Origin: an uncultured Fusobacterium sp.
Lineage (GTDB): Bacteria; Fusobacteriota; Fusobacteriia; Fusobacteriales; Fusobacteriaceae
Length of the DNA: 8,125 nt
Direction of reading: 5' to 3'
NCBI GenBank assembly: GCA_900542625.1
Contig: UQOH01000084.1
Location: 1-8,125 of the forward strand
Part shown: one piece after another, positions 6,000 through 8,125 of the stretch
Layout: the number at the start of each line of letters is the position of its first letter
How positions within the stretch are numbered: position 1 is the stretch's first letter
The notes under the pieces: model-generated
The model's database searches: none
What the model was told of the DNA's origin: nothing
Seen by the model: only the letters and a program-made list of their open reading frames with translations
Program-made: the position numbers and the translations under genes

Positions 6000-7063
6000 T
6001 AAATTACTTCCTCCTGCCATACTTGTGAAATGTTTTCTGATGTTTGTTTCCATTTAGCAAAATCTTTTACAGGTCTTGCATTTTTATATTGTTCATTTGG
6101 AAGAAGTTTTGCTCTTACTTCATCTGGAAGAACAACATTATCTCTGATTGGTTTTGCATATCCTTCTGCTAAGTTTATCTGTCCTTTGTCGCTTAAGATA
6201 AATTCTCTTGTAAGTTTTGCAGCATTAGGGTGTTTTGCATATTTATTAATTATAGTTGCATATCCGCTGATTAATGATCCGTCTGAAGGGATTAAAACTT
6301 CAAATTTTTCTCTGTCTATCTGATCTCTGTAGTTTAATCCGTTGAAGTCCCATACAAGCCCAACTTCAACCTCTCCTTTTTCAAGGTTTGAAATTACCGG
6401 GTCGTTTAAAAGAAGTCTTCCCTCTTCTGCCATTTTTGCAAAGTAATCTATTGCAGGCTGAATGTTTCCTTCATCTCCTCCAAGAGCAAATGCTGCTGCA
6501 AGAACTGAGTTTGTTGCCTGAGATGCTATTCCAACTCCTCCAACTGCTACTTTTGCATCACTTTCTCCAAGTTCTTTCCATGATGTAGGGATATCTTTTA
6601 CTAAATCTTTGTTAACAATGAAAGCTATTGTTCCTGTATATCCGATTACCCAGTTACCATCTTTGTCTTTTGCCCATTCAGGAATTTCTTCCCATGTTGT
6701 AGGTTTGTATGGCTGAACAACTCCCTGTGCTATTGCAATATTTCCAAATTCATATCCAACGTCACCAATATCTGCTGTTGCATTTTTTCCCTCTGCCTTA
6801 AATTTTGCTATCTCTTCAGCACTTGACATATCTGTATCAACATGTTTTAATCCATATTGTGTATTTAAATCTGCCCAAGTTCCTTTCCAGTTAGCCCATG
6901 TGTCCGGCATTCCAACGCTGTTTACTTCTCCTTCGCTTTTTGCAGCTTCCACAATCTCTTCTATTGTTACAGGCTCTTTTACTGCTGCTGTTTTTACTTC
7001 CTCTTTAGCCCCGCATCCTGCAAGTGCTCCCAAAACAAAAATTCCTAATAATATCTTTTTCAT
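5984..7063 (-). CDS. ABC transporter substrate-binding lipoprotein
   Basis: This 359-residue secreted protein starts with a lipoprotein signal peptide: Lys2-Lys3, a hydrophobic core and lipobox L14-A15-G16-C17. It would be anchored by lipid at Cys17 on the outer face of the inner membrane. After a short charged linker comes a two-lobed binding fold of the COG1840/PotD-like class. Supporting stretches are VEAAKSEGEV (38-47), ADIGDVGYEF (97-106), TIAFIVNKDLVKDIPTSWKEL, GLVWDFNG, GYATIINKYAKHPNAAKLTREFILS and the late GYAKPIRDNVVLP. Relatives bind ferric iron, polyamines, 2-aminoethylphosphonate or hexose phosphates; ligand residues cannot be assigned by eye. AAGGAGG (7069-7075) is a strong ribosome binding site, as expected for the most abundant subunit. 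The gene follows the PHP gene by 34 bases and precedes the phosphoesterase gene by 22. Confidence 0.93.
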   Translation of the reverse strand: MKKILLGIFVLGALAGCGAKEEVKTAAVKEPVTIEEIVEAAKSEGEVNSVGMPDTWANWKGTWADLNTQYGLKHVDTDMSSAEEIAKFKAEGKNATADIGDVGYEFGNIAIAQGVVQPYKPTTWEEIPEWAKDKDGNWVIGYTGTIAFIVNKDLVKDIPTSWKELGESDAKVAVGGVGIASQATNSVLAAAFALGGDEGNIQPAIDYFAKMAEEGRLLLNDPVISNLEKGEVEVGLVWDFNGLNYRDQIDREKFEVLIPSDGSLISGYATIINKYAKHPNAAKLTREFILSDKGQINLAEGYAKPIRDNVVLPDEVRAKLLPNEQYKNARPVKDFAKWKQTSENISQVWQEEVIYKVNK

Positions 7064-7097
7064 TTTTTCCTCCTTAATTTTCTATATTCTTCATTTT

Positions 7098-7913
7098 TTA
7101 ATCTAACTCTTTATATTGAACAGCTCTTTTCTCAAAAACACAGAATTTTTCAAAGCCGATTTTTTTTAATTGTTCTGCTGCCTTGTTAAAATCTCTCATA
7201 ATATCCAAAGCTCTGTGAGAATCTGAACCCATTGTGATTATCTCTCCTCCAAGCTCTTTGTATCTTGCAAGAATTTCTCTGCATGGATGAAAATCTCTTA
7301 ATCCGTATCTTAAGGCAGATGTATTTATTTCCAGTCCTATTTTTTTATCAATAAGTTTTTTTAATATCTCATCAATGATATCTTTGTTTTTTTCCAAATC
7401 TATTTTTTTATAGTCGCTGTAAATATCTCTTCCATATCTGTTTATAAAATCAAGGTGACCATAAACACTTATATTTGGAAAAAGATCTATGCATTTTGAA
7501 ACCTCTTCAAAATATATTTTATGTGCCTCGTCTTTACCATATTTTTCAAAGAATTTTCTGTCTGCTATATCCATTCTTCTCACACAATGTGATGAACCGA
7601 TTATAAAATCAATATCCTCTGAATCAAATATCTCTTTATAGGCATCTTTCAGATGAGGCTGAAGTCCTATCTCTATTCCTATTTTGATTTTTATATTGTT
7701 TTTATACTCTTTTTTCAGTTTTTTTAAAGTCTGTATATAATTATTTACATCCAGTTCAAAAATATTTACTTCATCAGGAAAATCTAAATCAAGATGATCT
7801 GTAATTGTTATTTCGTCCATTCTCAGCTCTATTGCTCTTTCGATTATGCTTTCAAGTTTTTCCATTGAATCTCCGGAAAAGTTGCTGTGAATGTGGGAAT
7901 CTGCTTTATACAT
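7098..7913 (-). CDS. PHP-domain phosphoesterase, histidinol-phosphatase (HisK)-like
   Basis: This 271-residue cytosolic protein has the full set of PHP metal-binding motifs. These are SHIHSNFSGDS (His7, His9, Asp15), TITDHLD (His40), GIEIG (Glu81), GSSHC (His109), YGHLDFINRYG (His153) and MGSDSH (Asp231, His233). Length and motif order match the HisK-type histidinol phosphatases, whose trinuclear metal centre removes phosphate from L-histidinol phosphate. Many relatives act on other phosphate esters. No histidine biosynthesis gene is nearby, and the gene heads an ABC importer operon, so a role in processing the imported phosphorylated compound is more likely than histidine synthesis. AAGGAGG (7920-7926) precedes the ATG, and a candidate promoter lies at 7944-7949. 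Confidence 0.9.
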   Translation of the reverse strand: MYKADSHIHSNFSGDSMEKLESIIERAIELRMDEITITDHLDLDFPDEVNIFELDVNNYIQTLKKLKKEYKNNIKIKIGIEIGLQPHLKDAYKEIFDSEDIDFIIGSSHCVRRMDIADRKFFEKYGKDEAHKIYFEEVSKCIDLFPNISVYGHLDFINRYGRDIYSDYKKIDLEKNKDIIDEILKKLIDKKIGLEINTSALRYGLRDFHPCREILARYKELGGEIITMGSDSHRALDIMRDFNKAAEQLKKIGFEKFCVFEKRAVQYKELD

Positions 7914-7943
7914 TTTCGTCCTCCTTATCTCAAGTATGCTGTT

Positions 7944-7949
7944 AGTATA
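7944..7949 (-). promoter_or_regulatory. Candidate -10 box of the six-gene transporter operon
   Basis: The minus strand reads TATACT, about 30 bases before the PHP gene start and downstream of the terminator at 7997-8030. No convincing -35 hexamer lies at 16-18 bases; the region is only A/T-rich. A promoter is required somewhere in this interval because the terminator separates the operon from the gene to the right. This hexamer is the best candidate seen. Confidence 0.45.
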
Positions 7950-7996
7950 ATCCTTAAAGGTTTAAAAAATATTTATAAATTGTAAAATATACGTAT

Positions 7997-8030
7997 AAAA
8001 AAATAGAGAAAGAAAATCTTCCTCTATTTT
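7997..8030 (-). terminator. Rho-independent terminator of the gene at the right edge
   Basis: On the minus strand AAAATAGAGGAAGA (8030-8017) pairs with TCTTTCTCTATTTT (8013-8000) around a three-base loop. The 14-pair stem holds one G-U pair, and a run of seven T (8003-7997) ends the stem and continues past it. It begins 11 bases after the stop codon at 8042-8044. The plus-strand reading would have an A-C mismatch in place of the G-U pair, so minus-strand use is favoured. Confidence 0.85.
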
Positions 8031-8041
8031 AATTTTTATAA

Positions 8042-8125
8042 TTATTTACTTTTATATTTTACATTATCATACAAAATATCTTCCAGCAGTCTGCTTGATT
8101 TAAATTTCACATGGACTCTTCCTTT
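8042..8125 (-). CDS. C-terminal end of an unidentified gene (partial)
   Basis: Twenty-seven sense codons followed by TAA are open on the minus strand, ending RLLEDILYDNVKYKSK. The other two minus frames both contain stops within the first 24 bases. The stop is followed directly by a good terminator, as expected for a real gene end. The fragment is basic and hydrophilic and I do not recognise its family. The start lies beyond the right edge of the window. Confidence 0.7.
   Translation of the reverse strand, partial: KGRVHVKFKSSRLLEDILYDNVKYKSK

Noticed and set aside
2466..7063. Firm call of the importer as an iron or spermidine transporter
   Set aside because: The families are shared by many substrates, and the two co-encoded phosphoesterases point elsewhere. 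The substrate is left open.

Overview
This AT-rich window carries its recognisable genes on the minus strand, closely packed and mostly with strong AGGAGG-type ribosome binding sites. Composition, spacing and gene content suggest a low-GC anaerobe. Fusobacteriota (Fusobacterium-like) is my best guess, with Clostridia as the alternative. This is inference, because no taxonomic marker is complete here.

Layout in the direction of transcription, from right to left. (1) At 8042-8125 is the C-terminal end of an unidentified gene, closed by a rho-independent terminator at 7997-8030. (2) At 7913-2466 is a six-gene operon: a PHP-family phosphoesterase, a lipoprotein substrate-binding protein, a small cytoplasmic alkaline-phosphatase-superfamily phosphoesterase, two ABC permeases and a PotA/FbpC/PhnT-type ATPase. 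Genes are 34 bases apart or less, and the last pair overlaps by ATGA. (3) At 2356-166 is a second unit with its own extended -10 promoter: a CtlX-like citrulline/arginine deiminase-family hydrolase, a stand-alone glucose-family PTS EIIB domain and a TYW1-like radical SAM protein. (4) At the left edge is a truncated tRNA-Thr(UGU) behind a perfect-consensus sigma-70 promoter.

The transporter is a complete type I importer of the iron/polyamine/phosphonate group, co-encoded with two unrelated phosphoesterases that lack signal peptides. The simplest reading is import of an intact phosphorylated small molecule or phosphonate, followed by cytosolic release of phosphate. The substrate cannot be read from the sequence.

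The most striking local feature is a one-base frameshift in the first permease gene (4290-5140). It lies inside the EAA coupling loop and separates the last two membrane helices from the rest. The usable window for the shift is only about 19 bases and holds a TTTT and an AAAAA run, so this is a recent mutation, phase variation or a base-calling error. I found no CRISPR array, insertion sequence, phage gene or clearly new system. No gene-free stretch exceeds about 130 bases.
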